Counted from the first letter of the stretch, positions 46,314-54,281 are shown. The stretch: DNA of 64,000 bases from Akkermansiaceae bacterium (GCA_018402445.1 JAGYIT010000006.1:248001-312000), one strand, 5' to 3'. Notes: generated by a model from the letters alone, not told the origin. Translations and numbers: made by a program.

Positions 46314-47265
46314 CGCATGCAAGACCCTTGCAGTGCGATATCGCCGCCAGCACCCTATCCACCTCCAGCTCTTTCTGGCAGCGGCCGTCCATAAGGCATT
46401 TCGCCGAAAGACACGGCGCGCACTCCACATGCCGTTTCACGACCTTGTGCCGTTTCCCGAGCGGGCGTTTCCACACTGCATCGTTGGGACCGAAAAGGGT
46501 CACACAGGTCGATCCGGCATGAGCGGCGAGATGGGGAAGGGAGCCGTCCGCCGCCACCGTCAGCTCATGCACTGCCAGCAAGGGCAAAGCCCTCGCCAAC
46601 GGCTCCGCATGGAAAAACTTCGTCCCGTCGCCCAGCCGCTCCGCCAACATTTTCCCCAGCCCCCGCCCGCCGACCACATCCGCCACCGTGACCCGCCGCC
46701 CTTCCGCTCGCAACGACTCACCGACCTCTTGCCACCGATCCAAAATCCACTCGTGGCTCGCCCCGAAATCCGACCCTGGACAAAGCAGCACCGTCCCCGG
46801 TTCGGGCGGGATGCCCAGATCTGCGGGCGCGAAAAACTCCGGCCTATCCACCGCCACGCCGATCCGCTCGCAGGTTTTCAGATAAAGCCGCACGCGGTGC
46901 TCCGTCGCTCCCTCCGCCACATCCAGCGGATGCGTCAGCAGCTTCGCCGGAACGGTTTTCTCCGGCCCTAGCCGTTTCAGGATTTTCGCTTTCGCGAACG
47001 CAGTCGCCGCCCATCCATCCTCCCAAACGAGCGAGGCTTCCCATGCACCGTGCAGTTCCCCGGCGAGTTTCCGCGCTCCGGTCTTTTCCGAAAAAAGCAC
47101 CTGCGGCAACCCGCTGACCGTCCTCCAGAAATCCGCCTGCTCCTCACGCAATACTAGCCCGCCGACCAAACCGGATTTCTCCAGCGCCCGCACCGCTGGC
47201 ACCGCGAAACAAGCCTCGTCCCAACGCCCTGGCAAGCCGAGCAACATGCCTTTCCCCGCGCTCAT
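46309..47265 (-). CDS. Glycosyltransferase family 9 (heptosyltransferase-like), stop codon inside a MITE
   Basis: About 318 residues. The start at MSAGKGMLLGLPGRWDE is chosen because the 27 codons before it are a REP element. The GT9 layout is GRWDEACFAVPAVRALEKSG near residue 13, VLLCPGSDFGASHEWILDRW near 175 and the nucleotide-sugar-binding TVAADGSLPHLAAHAGSTCVTLFGPND near 255, then the cysteine-rich CAPCLSAKCLMDGRCQ typical of the family's C-terminus. It adds heptose or a similar sugar to lipopolysaccharide. The final HCKGLACG and stop read into the end of MITE X2, so the original end may be shortened. Confidence 0.82.
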   Translation of the reverse strand: MSAGKGMLLGLPGRWDEACFAVPAVRALEKSGLVGGLVLREEQADFWRTVSGLPQVLFSEKTGARKLAGELHGAWEASLVWEDGWAATAFAKAKILKRLGPEKTVPAKLLTHPLDVAEGATEHRVRLYLKTCERIGVAVDRPEFFAPADLGIPPEPGTVLLCPGSDFGASHEWILDRWQEVGESLRAEGRRVTVADVVGGRGLGKMLAERLGDGTKFFHAEPLARALPLLAVHELTVAADGSLPHLAAHAGSTCVTLFGPNDAVWKRPLGKRHKVVKRHVECAPCLSAKCLMDGRCQKELEVDRVLAAISHCKGLACG

Positions 47266-47269
47266 CGGT

Positions 47270-47317
47270 GGCTGGGACTTCCAGTCCCAGTCCGTCGTGG
47301 GGACATCCTGTCCCCAC
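47270..47317 (+). repeat. 48-bp double-hairpin REP, copy A5
   Basis: CTGGGACT-tcc-AGTCCCAG, CCGTCG, GGGGACA-tcc-TGTCCCC. It abuts the glycosyltransferase start, replacing the usual leader, and keeps an open frame running further upstream. Confidence 0.9.
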
Positions 47318-47439
47318 TTATCCCACAGCGCACCGCGGCTACCCATCCGTGTTCATCCGTGTCCATTTGACAGGGGAGTGGGTAGTCTTTGTGCCTGTCC
47401 ATCTCGCTTCGCTCGGTTGTGGTTAAAAAAATCTTTGTC

Positions 47440-48354
47440 TTATTTCTGCTTCTTCTTCGGCTCGTCGATGTTCGCCGCCATATCCTCCGTCGTCACTGCG
47501 GATTGCACGCCTCCTTCCGGCACCTCCATCTTGGTGATCCACAGCATCGCGTTGAGCACGATCCTACGGAAATTTTCATCCTCCCAGTTCTTGTGGAAAT
47601 GCCCGCCGGTGAAACCCACGCCGCGCCCGCCGTCCTCACGCTCCACGCACCACATCATGGTCTCCGGCTCGCCTTTGCGCGCCTGGATGTGCGGATACGG
47701 TCCCTTGGGATGCACATACGGGCCGTCGCGAACCTCATCGCTCGGCGTCGCCACCAGCAGCGGCAGGATACCCTTTTCCCCCTCCGGGAAACGGATCGAG
47801 AAATACCATTCGTCCTCGATCTTGAACGGCTTGATCCCGCGCGCCACCGGATGCTCGGGAAATTTTTCGTAATCTGCCGTCCAGATCGGGTTGGCGGAAA
47901 AATTGGTCTCATACGCGCCGCCGATCCATTTCCTGAACACATCGCCGCTGCCGTCGTCCGGCCCCGAGCACTCCACCGCGTAATGCATCATCATCAGCCC
48001 CGCGCCGCGGTCCACCAGCTTCTGCATCAGCTCCGGGCGATTGCCTTGCAGCGCCGGATGCCCCTTGCCGCCGTCCGCATAGATCACCACTGCGTCCGCC
48101 GTCTCCAGCACCGCGTCGTCGCTCACCCAATGGTTCGCGTGCACCTCCACCTCTAGCCCCATGATCCCGGCTAGGCATTTCTGGAAAAGCAGGCAGCCCG
48201 CGTTGAACTCATGCAGCCCCGGCCCGTGGCTCGCCCGCCCCGCGATCAGGATCAGCTTCTTCGGCTTTTCCTCCGCGCCCATCGCCGCCATCGGCAGCAC
48301 CGCCGCCATTCCTAGAATCCCCGCCAACCATCGTTTCACTCCCGTTGTTTTCAT
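47440..48354 (-). CDS. ThuA-domain secreted protein
   Basis: 304 residues. The start at MKTTGVKRWLAGILGMAAVLPMAAMG gives a signal peptide; the longer open frame reads through a MITE. The ThuA (trehalose-utilisation) fold, related to class I glutamine amidotransferases, shows ILIAGRASHGPGLHEF near residue 36, AVVIYADGGKGHP near 90, GAGLMMMHYAVE near 119 and GRGVGFTGGHFHKNWEDENF near 245. Proteins of this type are abundant in Verrucomicrobiota and Planctomycetota, linked to sugar breakdown, with no settled activity. The C-terminus is basic (DEPKKKQK). Confidence 0.85.
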   Translation of the reverse strand: MKTTGVKRWLAGILGMAAVLPMAAMGAEEKPKKLILIAGRASHGPGLHEFNAGCLLFQKCLAGIMGLEVEVHANHWVSDDAVLETADAVVIYADGGKGHPALQGNRPELMQKLVDRGAGLMMMHYAVECSGPDDGSGDVFRKWIGGAYETNFSANPIWTADYEKFPEHPVARGIKPFKIEDEWYFSIRFPEGEKGILPLLVATPSDEVRDGPYVHPKGPYPHIQARKGEPETMMWCVEREDGGRGVGFTGGHFHKNWEDENFRRIVLNAMLWITKMEVPEGGVQSAVTTEDMAANIDEPKKKQK

Positions 48355-48418
48355 TTCCATCAATCCACCACCAACCACCCCACCCGGCAACCCTTTTGTG
48401 CCCGGGAGCTTTTGGGTG

Positions 48419-48543
48419 CGCGCGATCCTTCGCCGCTTTTGTTCACCCGCGGGCCGATTTGCCAGGGTGCCTCCGATCTTTCCATTCCCAAGCCGTATCC
48501 GGCCCAAGAATACAAAAGCGGGGATTCTCCCCGCACTCAAAAG
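48419..48543. mobile_element. MITE family Y, copy Y3
   Basis: Ends CTTTTGGGTGCG and CCGCACTCAAAAG, with inner hairpins (GCGGGGA-tt-CTCCCCGC) like Y1 and the array units. About 125 bp, upstream of the ThuA gene. Confidence 0.8.
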
Positions 48544-48613
48544 GCTACGCCCCTGCTGATATCCTGGCCTCCTCCCTGGCTCGATCGCCCTGGTCAAATA
48601 GCCCTATTTGTGA

Positions 48614-48641
48614 TTTGAAGTTTGAAATTTGAAGTTTGAAA
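48614..48641. repeat. Heptamer repeat upstream of the sugar-kinase gene
   Basis: TTTGAAG, TTTGAAA, TTTGAAG, TTTGAAA, about 15 bases before the kinase start. As with the second uvrA, it occupies the leader. Confidence 0.85.
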
Positions 48642-48655
48642 ACTAGAACCCGCGC

Positions 48656-49642
48656 ATGTCAGACACCCAAACCCCCGTCCTCATCGGCGGCTCCATTGCC
48701 ATCGACCACATCAAGACCCCGGTCGCCGAAGGCAAAAACCTGCTCGGCGGTTCCGCATCCTTCACCGGATTCGCCGCCTCCTATTTCACCTCTCCCGTCC
48801 ATCTCGTCGGCATCATCGGCAAAGATTTCCCCCAGGAGCACCTCGATCTCTTCGCCTCCAAAGGCATCGCCACCGACGGCCTCGAACGCTCCGAAGGCGA
48901 TACCTTCTCATGGACCGGTTCCTACCACGAAAACATGAACACCCGCGACACCCTCGCCGTCGCCATCAACGTCCTTGAGGACTGGACTCCCAAAGTCCCC
49001 GCCCACGCCGCCGCCTCGCCCATCGTCGTCCTTGCCAACATGCACCCGCTCAATCAACTCCAAATGATCGAGCAACTCACCGCGGAAAAACCCTTCATCG
49101 CTGCAGATACCATGGATCTCTGGATCACCATCGCCAATGACGACCTCCACAAAGTCCTCCAGAAAATCGACCTCCTCGTCATCAACGAATCCGAAGCCCG
49201 CGAATTCTGCGAAACCTCCAACCTCATCATCGCCGGCCAGCGACTCTTGGAAAAGGGGCCGCGCCACGTCATCATCAAGCTCGGTGAGTTCGGAGCGATT
49301 TTGTTCTCGAATGAGAAGCATCTCACCAATCCCCCCCTCCCCGGATCCCACCTTCCCTCTCTCCCGGGCGTTGCCCTCTTCCGCTGCGCCGCCTTCCCCC
49401 TCACCGAAGTCGCCGATCCCACCGGCGCCGGCGATTCCTTCCTCGGCGCCCTCGCCGGTCACCTAGCCTCCACCGGGAAAACGGAATTCTCCTTCGACGA
49501 CCTCCGCCGCGCCATCGCCTACGGCTCCGTCGTCGCCTCCTTCACCTGCGAGGCCTTCTCCGCCAACCGCCTCGCCCATCTCACCCGCGCCGACATCGAG
49601 TCCCGCCTCAACCTCCTAAAAAACCTCACCCACTGGCCGTAA
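48656..49642 (+). CDS. PfkB-family carbohydrate kinase
   Basis: 328 residues, ribokinase fold. First signature region LLGGSASFTGFAASYF near residue 30; INESEAREF near 175; KLGEFGAILF near 208; and the ATP/anion-hole motif ADPTGAGDSFLGALAGH near 253 with the catalytic Asp. A Pro/Leu-rich insert (NPPLPGSHLPSLPGV) just ahead of the active-site motif is unusual and may be a repeat-derived linker. It phosphorylates a sugar or nucleoside; the lid sequence does not identify it. Confidence 0.85.
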   Translation: MSDTQTPVLIGGSIAIDHIKTPVAEGKNLLGGSASFTGFAASYFTSPVHLVGIIGKDFPQEHLDLFASKGIATDGLERSEGDTFSWTGSYHENMNTRDTLAVAINVLEDWTPKVPAHAAASPIVVLANMHPLNQLQMIEQLTAEKPFIAADTMDLWITIANDDLHKVLQKIDLLVINESEAREFCETSNLIIAGQRLLEKGPRHVIIKLGEFGAILFSNEKHLTNPPLPGSHLPSLPGVALFRCAAFPLTEVADPTGAGDSFLGALAGHLASTGKTEFSFDDLRRAIAYGSVVASFTCEAFSANRLAHLTRADIESRLNLLKNLTHWP

Positions 49643-49693
49643 GCAAGCGGCGTGGCTGGGGGAATCCTGCCCCAACCATCCAAACCCGGAAAT

Positions 49694-49867
49694 CGCCCAC
49701 CGCCCACCGCCCACCGCCCACCGATCACCGATCATCGCACGATCGCCCACTGATCACCGATCACCGATCACCGTCACCTCACCGATCACCGATCACCGAT
49801 CACCGATCACCGATCACCGATCACCGATCACCGATCACCGATCACCGATCACCGATCACCGATCACC
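49694..49867. repeat. Heptamer array (CGCCCAC then CGATCAC)n
   Basis: Four CGCCCAC units lead into about twenty CGATCAC or near-CGATCAC units with a few phase slips. The same heptamer builds the right arms of the uvrA inverted linkers. Longest simple array in the window, between convergent-facing and forward genes. No gene is present from 49643 to 50044. Confidence 0.92.
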
Positions 49868-50044
49868 TCCTCCCCCCAAAAAAAAGTCCACCCAGCCGCA
49901 TTTTCTCCTTGTCTCGCCCCACTCCAGCCTGTTCCTTTCGGGAAATGAAAAACATTCGTAGGGAAAATGCGTGACGAACATGTCACCCCGTTCCACACGA
50001 AACCACTAGACGGACACCCCGCAAACCCCTAAACCTTGGTCGCC

Positions 50045-51058
50045 ATGAAACAAATCATCCCTCTCACCGCCCTGGCCGCGCTCGCCGCCGCCAGCCCCCT
50101 CCACGCCCAAACCCCAGCATACTCGAAGCCGAGCGGGTATGAAACGATCAACCTTCAGACTGGGTTCAATTTCGTCGGGATTCGACTCGTCGAGTCCGCT
50201 ATTGTCAGCGGAACATTCACATCGAATACCTCCACCACACTGGTCGATTCCAACGCAACCTTCAGCCTGAACGCCACCACACTCTACCTCGTGGAATTCG
50301 GAGGAACCGGCCCGCTGAAAGGTCTCATTCTCGAAGCTCTTGGAAGCTCTTTCTCGGGAAACACCCTTTCTGGATTGTCAGACATTACCGCTGACTACGT
50401 CGCCCCTTACACCATCCGCCCGGCTCAGACAATTGGTGGGATCTTTGGAACGGGTGCTAATGTTATTCTTCAAAAGGGTTCGCCTTCTACGGCTGATTTG
50501 ATATTTGTACCCAAATCTAGTGGTGATGGCTTCGACACTTACTATCACACTCTTGATGTTGTTGTAAATCCGTCCCTCACAATTCCTGGTGCATGGCAGC
50601 AAATTGGCAATTCAGGCAATAAATCTACTACACCCTTAAACTATTTAGATGGCTTTTATGTTCAAATACGTGGCCCACAAAAAAATCTAGTCGTCACTGG
50701 TCAAGTTAAGACCAACTCGATATTGCTCCCGGCTGTTCAAGGCTTCTCCTACTTCTCGTCTACGTTTCCTGTGGGTACCACTCTCGCCACTTCTGAACTC
50801 GCAAATTCAGTCGTCAAGGGTTCACCCTCAACGGCAGATTTGATTTTCTTGCCAAACAATAATGGCGGTTTTGATACATATTATCACACACTGGATGTGG
50901 TTGTTAATCCTTCTCTAACGATTCCAGGCGTCTGGCAGCAAATCGGCTCATCTGGCAACAAAGCCACCACGCCAATTACGTCTGGCTTTATCTTCCAAAG
51001 GCGCGGCGCTTCTGCGAACATCCCATTATCTCCTCCTACATTTTACGGCAACCTCTGA
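50045..51058 (+). CDS. Secreted repeat protein of unknown function (TIGR02597-like)
   Basis: 337 residues. The signal peptide is MKQIIPLTALAALAAASPLHA. The mature part contains two copies of about 95 residues, clearest as KGSPSTADLIFVPKSSGDGF with YYHTLDVVVNPSLTIPGAW, repeated near the C-terminus as KGSPSTADLIFLPNNNGGFD. It resembles a paralogous secreted family described from Verrucomicrobium, which is a memory-based guess. The first 130 codons have the GC-rich usage of the window; from about 50450 the DNA becomes AT-rich with different codon use, so the gene looks mosaic. Start ATG 50045 is chosen for the signal peptide. Followed by a PEP-CTERM gene. Confidence 0.75.
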   Translation: MKQIIPLTALAALAAASPLHAQTPAYSKPSGYETINLQTGFNFVGIRLVESAIVSGTFTSNTSTTLVDSNATFSLNATTLYLVEFGGTGPLKGLILEALGSSFSGNTLSGLSDITADYVAPYTIRPAQTIGGIFGTGANVILQKGSPSTADLIFVPKSSGDGFDTYYHTLDVVVNPSLTIPGAWQQIGNSGNKSTTPLNYLDGFYVQIRGPQKNLVVTGQVKTNSILLPAVQGFSYFSSTFPVGTTLATSELANSVVKGSPSTADLIFLPNNNGGFDTYYHTLDVVVNPSLTIPGVWQQIGSSGNKATTPITSGFIFQRRGASANIPLSPPTFYGNL

Positions 51059-51090
51059 TTCCTTAATAAAAAATATAGCATCCTATCCTT

Positions 51091-51747
51091 ATGAAAATAA
51101 AAAAATATCTACTACTGGTCTGCTTAGTTGGATCATCTAATGCTGCAACTCTCAACGTAAGTAACATTACGCCTGCTGCTGCTGGCAGTCGGATACTCGT
51201 TGACAGTAATAATAATACTCTTAAGTCCGGTTACATCGCAGTGGGCTATTTCAACAATCTTACAGCGCCTCAATTTGCCACATCTACCGGACTAGACCTC
51301 GAAAATGACTTTAATGTGCTAGGCTCCGCAGGCAATAGCTTTGAGGTTGATTTCGCCAGTTCTGGTAGCATAATACCTGGTGGTATTGATTTTAGTGCAT
51401 CCGCAACCACTTCTTCTACAGTCAACTCGGACTTCATCGGTAAAATGGCCTATGTTGTAATTGGCAATGCTTCTTCACTCGCGCTCGCCACTGAAGCATT
51501 TATCTATGCAGTTGGCCTCACGATACCCGAAGATCCTTCTACAGGTATCGGAATTGATCTTTCTACATCTTCTCTCGCAGGAACAATTGAGTTCGGTTCT
51601 GGTGATGGAGTTGCCAACGTTTTACTTGGTGCTAATGACTTAGGGCAAATTTCAAACGCCTTGAAGACTGCTGTTCTCGTACCGGAGCCATCATCTCTGT
51701 TGCTTAGCGCCATCGGCGCGCTTGCATTGCTCCGCCGCAAACGCTAG
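51091..51747 (+). CDS. PEP-CTERM sorting-signal protein
   Basis: 218 residues. Signal peptide MKIKKYLLLVCLVGSSNA; Ser/Thr/Asn-rich beta-type middle; C-terminal PEP-CTERM anchor VPEPSSLLLSAIGALALLRRKR in three parts (motif, helix, basic cluster), normally recognised by exosortase in the inner membrane. The DNA is markedly AT-rich compared with its surroundings, like the second half of the preceding gene. Likely an exported surface or matrix protein. A strong terminator follows. Confidence 0.88.
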   Translation: MKIKKYLLLVCLVGSSNAATLNVSNITPAAAGSRILVDSNNNTLKSGYIAVGYFNNLTAPQFATSTGLDLENDFNVLGSAGNSFEVDFASSGSIIPGGIDFSASATTSSTVNSDFIGKMAYVVIGNASSLALATEAFIYAVGLTIPEDPSTGIGIDLSTSSLAGTIEFGSGDGVANVLLGANDLGQISNALKTAVLVPEPSSLLLSAIGALALLRRKR

Positions 51748-51772
51748 AAGTGGGCAATATTTATTCGACGTT

Positions 51773-51803
51773 AAAGAGACGGGCTTTGCCCGTCTCTTTT
51801 TTT
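51773..51803 (+). terminator. Intrinsic terminator after the PEP-CTERM gene
   Basis: AAAGAGACGGGC-tt-TGCCCGTCTCTTT followed by T residues; a textbook hairpin. Confidence 0.92.
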
Positions 51804-51809
51804 GGCTCT

Positions 51810-51996
51810 GTTGCAAGAAGCCAGGCTTTTTGTGGAATCCTTTTGTTGCAAAGTAAGCGGTGTTGCAAGAAGCCAGGCTTTTTGAAGAATCCCCTTGAGT
51901 TCGCGGACTGAATGGCGAAAATGGGGCGTTATGAGCAGGGATAACCGCAGACGCTGGATTGATTTTGGATTGGTTTTGGATTCGGCGCTGGACTGA
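51810..51996 (+). pseudogene. RAYT 5' fragment with two palindromes
   Basis: The palindrome TGTTGCAAGAAGCCAGGCTT occurs at about 51809-51828 and again at 51861-51880. From the second copy on, the sequence follows the region upstream of the RAYT gene at 32886-32993 and reads MSRDNRRRWI from ATG 51931, matching the RAYT's MSRTNSRNNRRRWI with a nine-base deletion. The match then ends and a stop comes at 51996. A stranded 5' end of the transposase. Confidence 0.75.
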
Positions 51997-52001
51997 AAAA
52001 C

Positions 52002-52909
52002 TTACGTCCTCTGCCGTTCCAGCCATGGCTGGAAGTCCTCGGGCGGCGGGGCGGTGAAGTGGATTTTTTTGTCGGTGACGGGGTGGTTGAAGGTGAGCTG
52101 CCAGGCGTGGAGGAGTAGGCGCGGGGTGGGGTTTCGTGTTTTTTCCCGTAAATGGGATCGCCGAGGATGGGGGTGCCGAGGTGGTGCATGTGGACGCGGA
52201 TCTGGTGGGTGCGGCCGGTGTGGAGATGGCAGAGGATGAGGGCGGTTTTCGTGGCGGGATCGGTGGCGAGCGTTTCGTAATCGGTGATCGCGGTCTTGCC
52301 GCCGGGCGGGTTGACGACGGCCATTTTCTGGCGGTTCACGGGGTGGCGGCCGATGTGGGTGAAGATGGTGCCCTTGTCCGGCTTAGGGATGCCGTGGGTG
52401 ACGGCGAGGTAGAGCTTTTCCATGGTGGAACGCTCGGAAAACTGGGTGGTGAGGGATTGGTGGGCGGTGTCGGTTTTGGCGACGACGAGGCAGCCCGAGG
52501 TATCCTTGTCGAGGCGGTGGACGATGCCGGGGCGCTCGACACCGCCGATGCCTGAGAGCTGGCCCTTGCAATGGTGGAGCAGGGCGTTGACGAGGGTGCC
52601 GTCGGGATTGCCGGGGGCGGGGTGGACGACGATGCCGTGCTCTTTGTGGAGGACGAGGATGTGTTCGTCCTCGAAAAGGATGTCGAGCGGGATGTCCTGG
52701 GGGGCGGCGATGTCGGGGACGGCTTCGGGGAGGGCGATGGAGACGGAATCGCCGTTTTTCACGGAGTCGCGGGGCTTGGCGGGCTTGCCGTTGAGCAGGA
52801 TGTGCTGCTCGCGGATCAGCGTCTGGATGCGGGAGCGTGAGAGATCCGGAAGTTCGGCGGCGAGATAGGCGTCGAGTCGGTCGTGGTTGCCTGTGACGCC
52901 GATGTTCAC
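52002..52909 (-). CDS. RluA/RluD-family 23S rRNA pseudouridine synthase, one frameshift
   Basis: About 302 residues. The S4 domain is at residues 10-70 (RLDAYLAAELPDLSRSRIQTLI), then the synthase domain with catalytic Asp in VHRLDKDTSGCLVVAKT near 131, and LHTGRTHQIRVHMHHLGTPILGDPIYG near 231. A frameshift at the G4 run 52123-52126 is restored by one base. The tail then reads RLLLHAWQLTFNHPV to LERQRT with stop at 52002, which is the expected family ending. A consensus error is likely. It starts four bases inside the next gene's end (ATGA overlap) and follows a ParA operon. Confidence 0.88.
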
Positions 52910-53487
52910 GCGGGCGAGGCGGTCTGGATGAGGGATTCCGTGATCGTCTGGACGTGGCCTACCGGCAGCGCATTCGGCACCAGCGCGCCGAGGACGATGT
53001 GGCCGTAGGGCGTTTCGCAGGGGATCAGCTCAAGGATGGCGGCGGGGCCGATTTTAACGTGGATGTTTCCCGATCCGCGCGAGGCGATGGCTAGGTTGCG
53101 CGCCATGAAATGGAGACGTCCGTGGCCGCTTTCGTCAAAGATGACCTTGCCCTCGCGGTCGAGGATGAAGATGTCGGTGGCCTGGAAATTTTTAGCGAGC
53201 CAATCGCGGAAGATGTGGATGCGCTGGAGGAATAGGATGTGTGAGGGTGGGTAGGGCGGCGGCTCGGGTGTGGGTGGGGAAACGGGCGCGGCGGATAACG
53301 GTGGCGGCTCGACGGTCATTTTTACCTCAGGGACAACATGAACTACGCCACCGGATGTGAAGCCGACGAAGGATTCATCGAAGCCGTGATCGGCGGCGGA
53401 GAGGCGGACGGGGGCGACGGGACGCAGCAGTTGCTCGGCGAGGTGCCGGACTTCCGAGGGGTCGAGCCATGGGTTTACGGGATCCAT
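52906..53487 (-). CDS. Hypothetical protein between ParA and pseudouridine synthase
   Basis: 193 residues, no signal peptide. A Pro-rich stretch (PPPLSAAPVSPPTPEPPPYPP) divides an N-terminal part from a C-terminal alpha/beta domain with NFQATDIFILDREGKVIFDE and GHGRLHFMARNLAIA, which has the look of a Roadblock/LC7-type or small GAF-like domain. I do not claim the family. Overlaps both neighbours, so it is co-expressed with the ParA-like ATPase and may be its partner. Confidence 0.65.
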   Translation of the reverse strand: MDPVNPWLDPSEVRHLAEQLLRPVAPVRLSAADHGFDESFVGFTSGGVVHVVPEVKMTVEPPPLSAAPVSPPTPEPPPYPPSHILFLQRIHIFRDWLAKNFQATDIFILDREGKVIFDESGHGRLHFMARNLAIASRGSGNIHVKIGPAAILELIPCETPYGHIVLGALVPNALPVGHVQTITESLIQTASPA

Positions 53488-54281
53488 CAGTGAGGCTGGT
53501 AGGTGGATGCGCCGCGGGATCTCGCCAGCTTTGCCTGCACTTCCGCGCGGAGGGAATCGAAGACGGTTCCCGCGCCTCTGCCATCCTCCAGCACGCCGAC
53601 GGGTAAGCCTTTCGCGCTGGCGCGGATAAAGATCTCATCCCGGGGGATGGCGGTTTGGAAAAGCATTTCCTCCGGCAGGAGCTGGCGGAGGGCGGAGGCG
53701 GCCTCGGTGCTTTCGGCGAGGCCATGCTGGATCATGGTGAGACATACGCCGAGGACGTTGAGGCGCGGGTTGGTGATGCGCAGGCGGTTGAGGCCTTCGA
53801 GCAGTTTCGGCACGGAGCGGATGCCGAGCGGCTCGGCCTGCTGGGGGATGATGACGGCGTCGGCGGAGGAGATGATGTCGTTGGTGACGCCGAAAAGGCC
53901 GGCCGCGGTGTCGATCAAGCAGATGTCGTAGCGGCGGGAGGCGGCGTTGTGGAGAAAAGCGCGGACGCGGGCTAGGTGGGAGCCGGAGGAGCTGTTGCCT
54001 GCCTCATAATCGCTGGCCTGCCCCGCCGCGACGAGGGCGAAGGTTTCCAGGCGTGTCGGGATCATCAGACGCTCCATCGGAATGCTGGGATCGGCGAGGA
54101 AATCGTAGAATCCGGCGAGTAGGCGGGATTGGCGGGTAAGCGAGAGGCCAACAGAGCCCTGCGGATCTGCGTCCACCAGCAGGGTGTTCAATCCGGCGCG
54201 TGCGAAGGCGTGGGCGAGATTGATGGAAAGCGTGGTTTTACCCACGCCTCCCTTTTGGCTTGAGATGGCAATGCTGATCAC
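53487..54281 (-). CDS. ParA/MinD-like ATPase
   Basis: About 264 residues. GTG 54281 is chosen because VISIAISSQKGGVGKTTLSIN is the standard start and the upstream frame is unconserved. Deviant Walker A KGGVGKTT, switch I DADPQGSVGL, Walker B-like YDICLIDTAAGLFGVTNDI and PQQAEPLGIRS. Such ATPases position plasmids, chromosomes or protein clusters on the nucleoid. No ParB or centromere-like repeats are near, so it is an orphan type that may position a cytoplasmic or membrane complex with the adjacent hypothetical protein. Confidence 0.88.
   Translation of the reverse strand: MISIAISSQKGGVGKTTLSINLAHAFARAGLNTLLVDADPQGSVGLSLTRQSRLLAGFYDFLADPSIPMERLMIPTRLETFALVAAGQASDYEAGNSSSGSHLARVRAFLHNAASRRYDICLIDTAAGLFGVTNDIISSADAVIIPQQAEPLGIRSVPKLLEGLNRLRITNPRLNVLGVCLTMIQHGLAESTEAASALRQLLPEEMLFQTAIPRDEIFIRASAKGLPVGVLEDGRGAGTVFDSLRAEVQAKLARSRGASTYQPH

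Noticed and set aside
48354..48597. N-terminal extension of the ThuA protein
   Set aside because: It translates a MITE Y copy; the signal peptide begins at 48354.
49694..49867. Replication-origin or plasmid iterons
   Set aside because: Units are simple heptamers like those in other places of the window, with no DnaA boxes, rep gene or AT-rich unwinding region.
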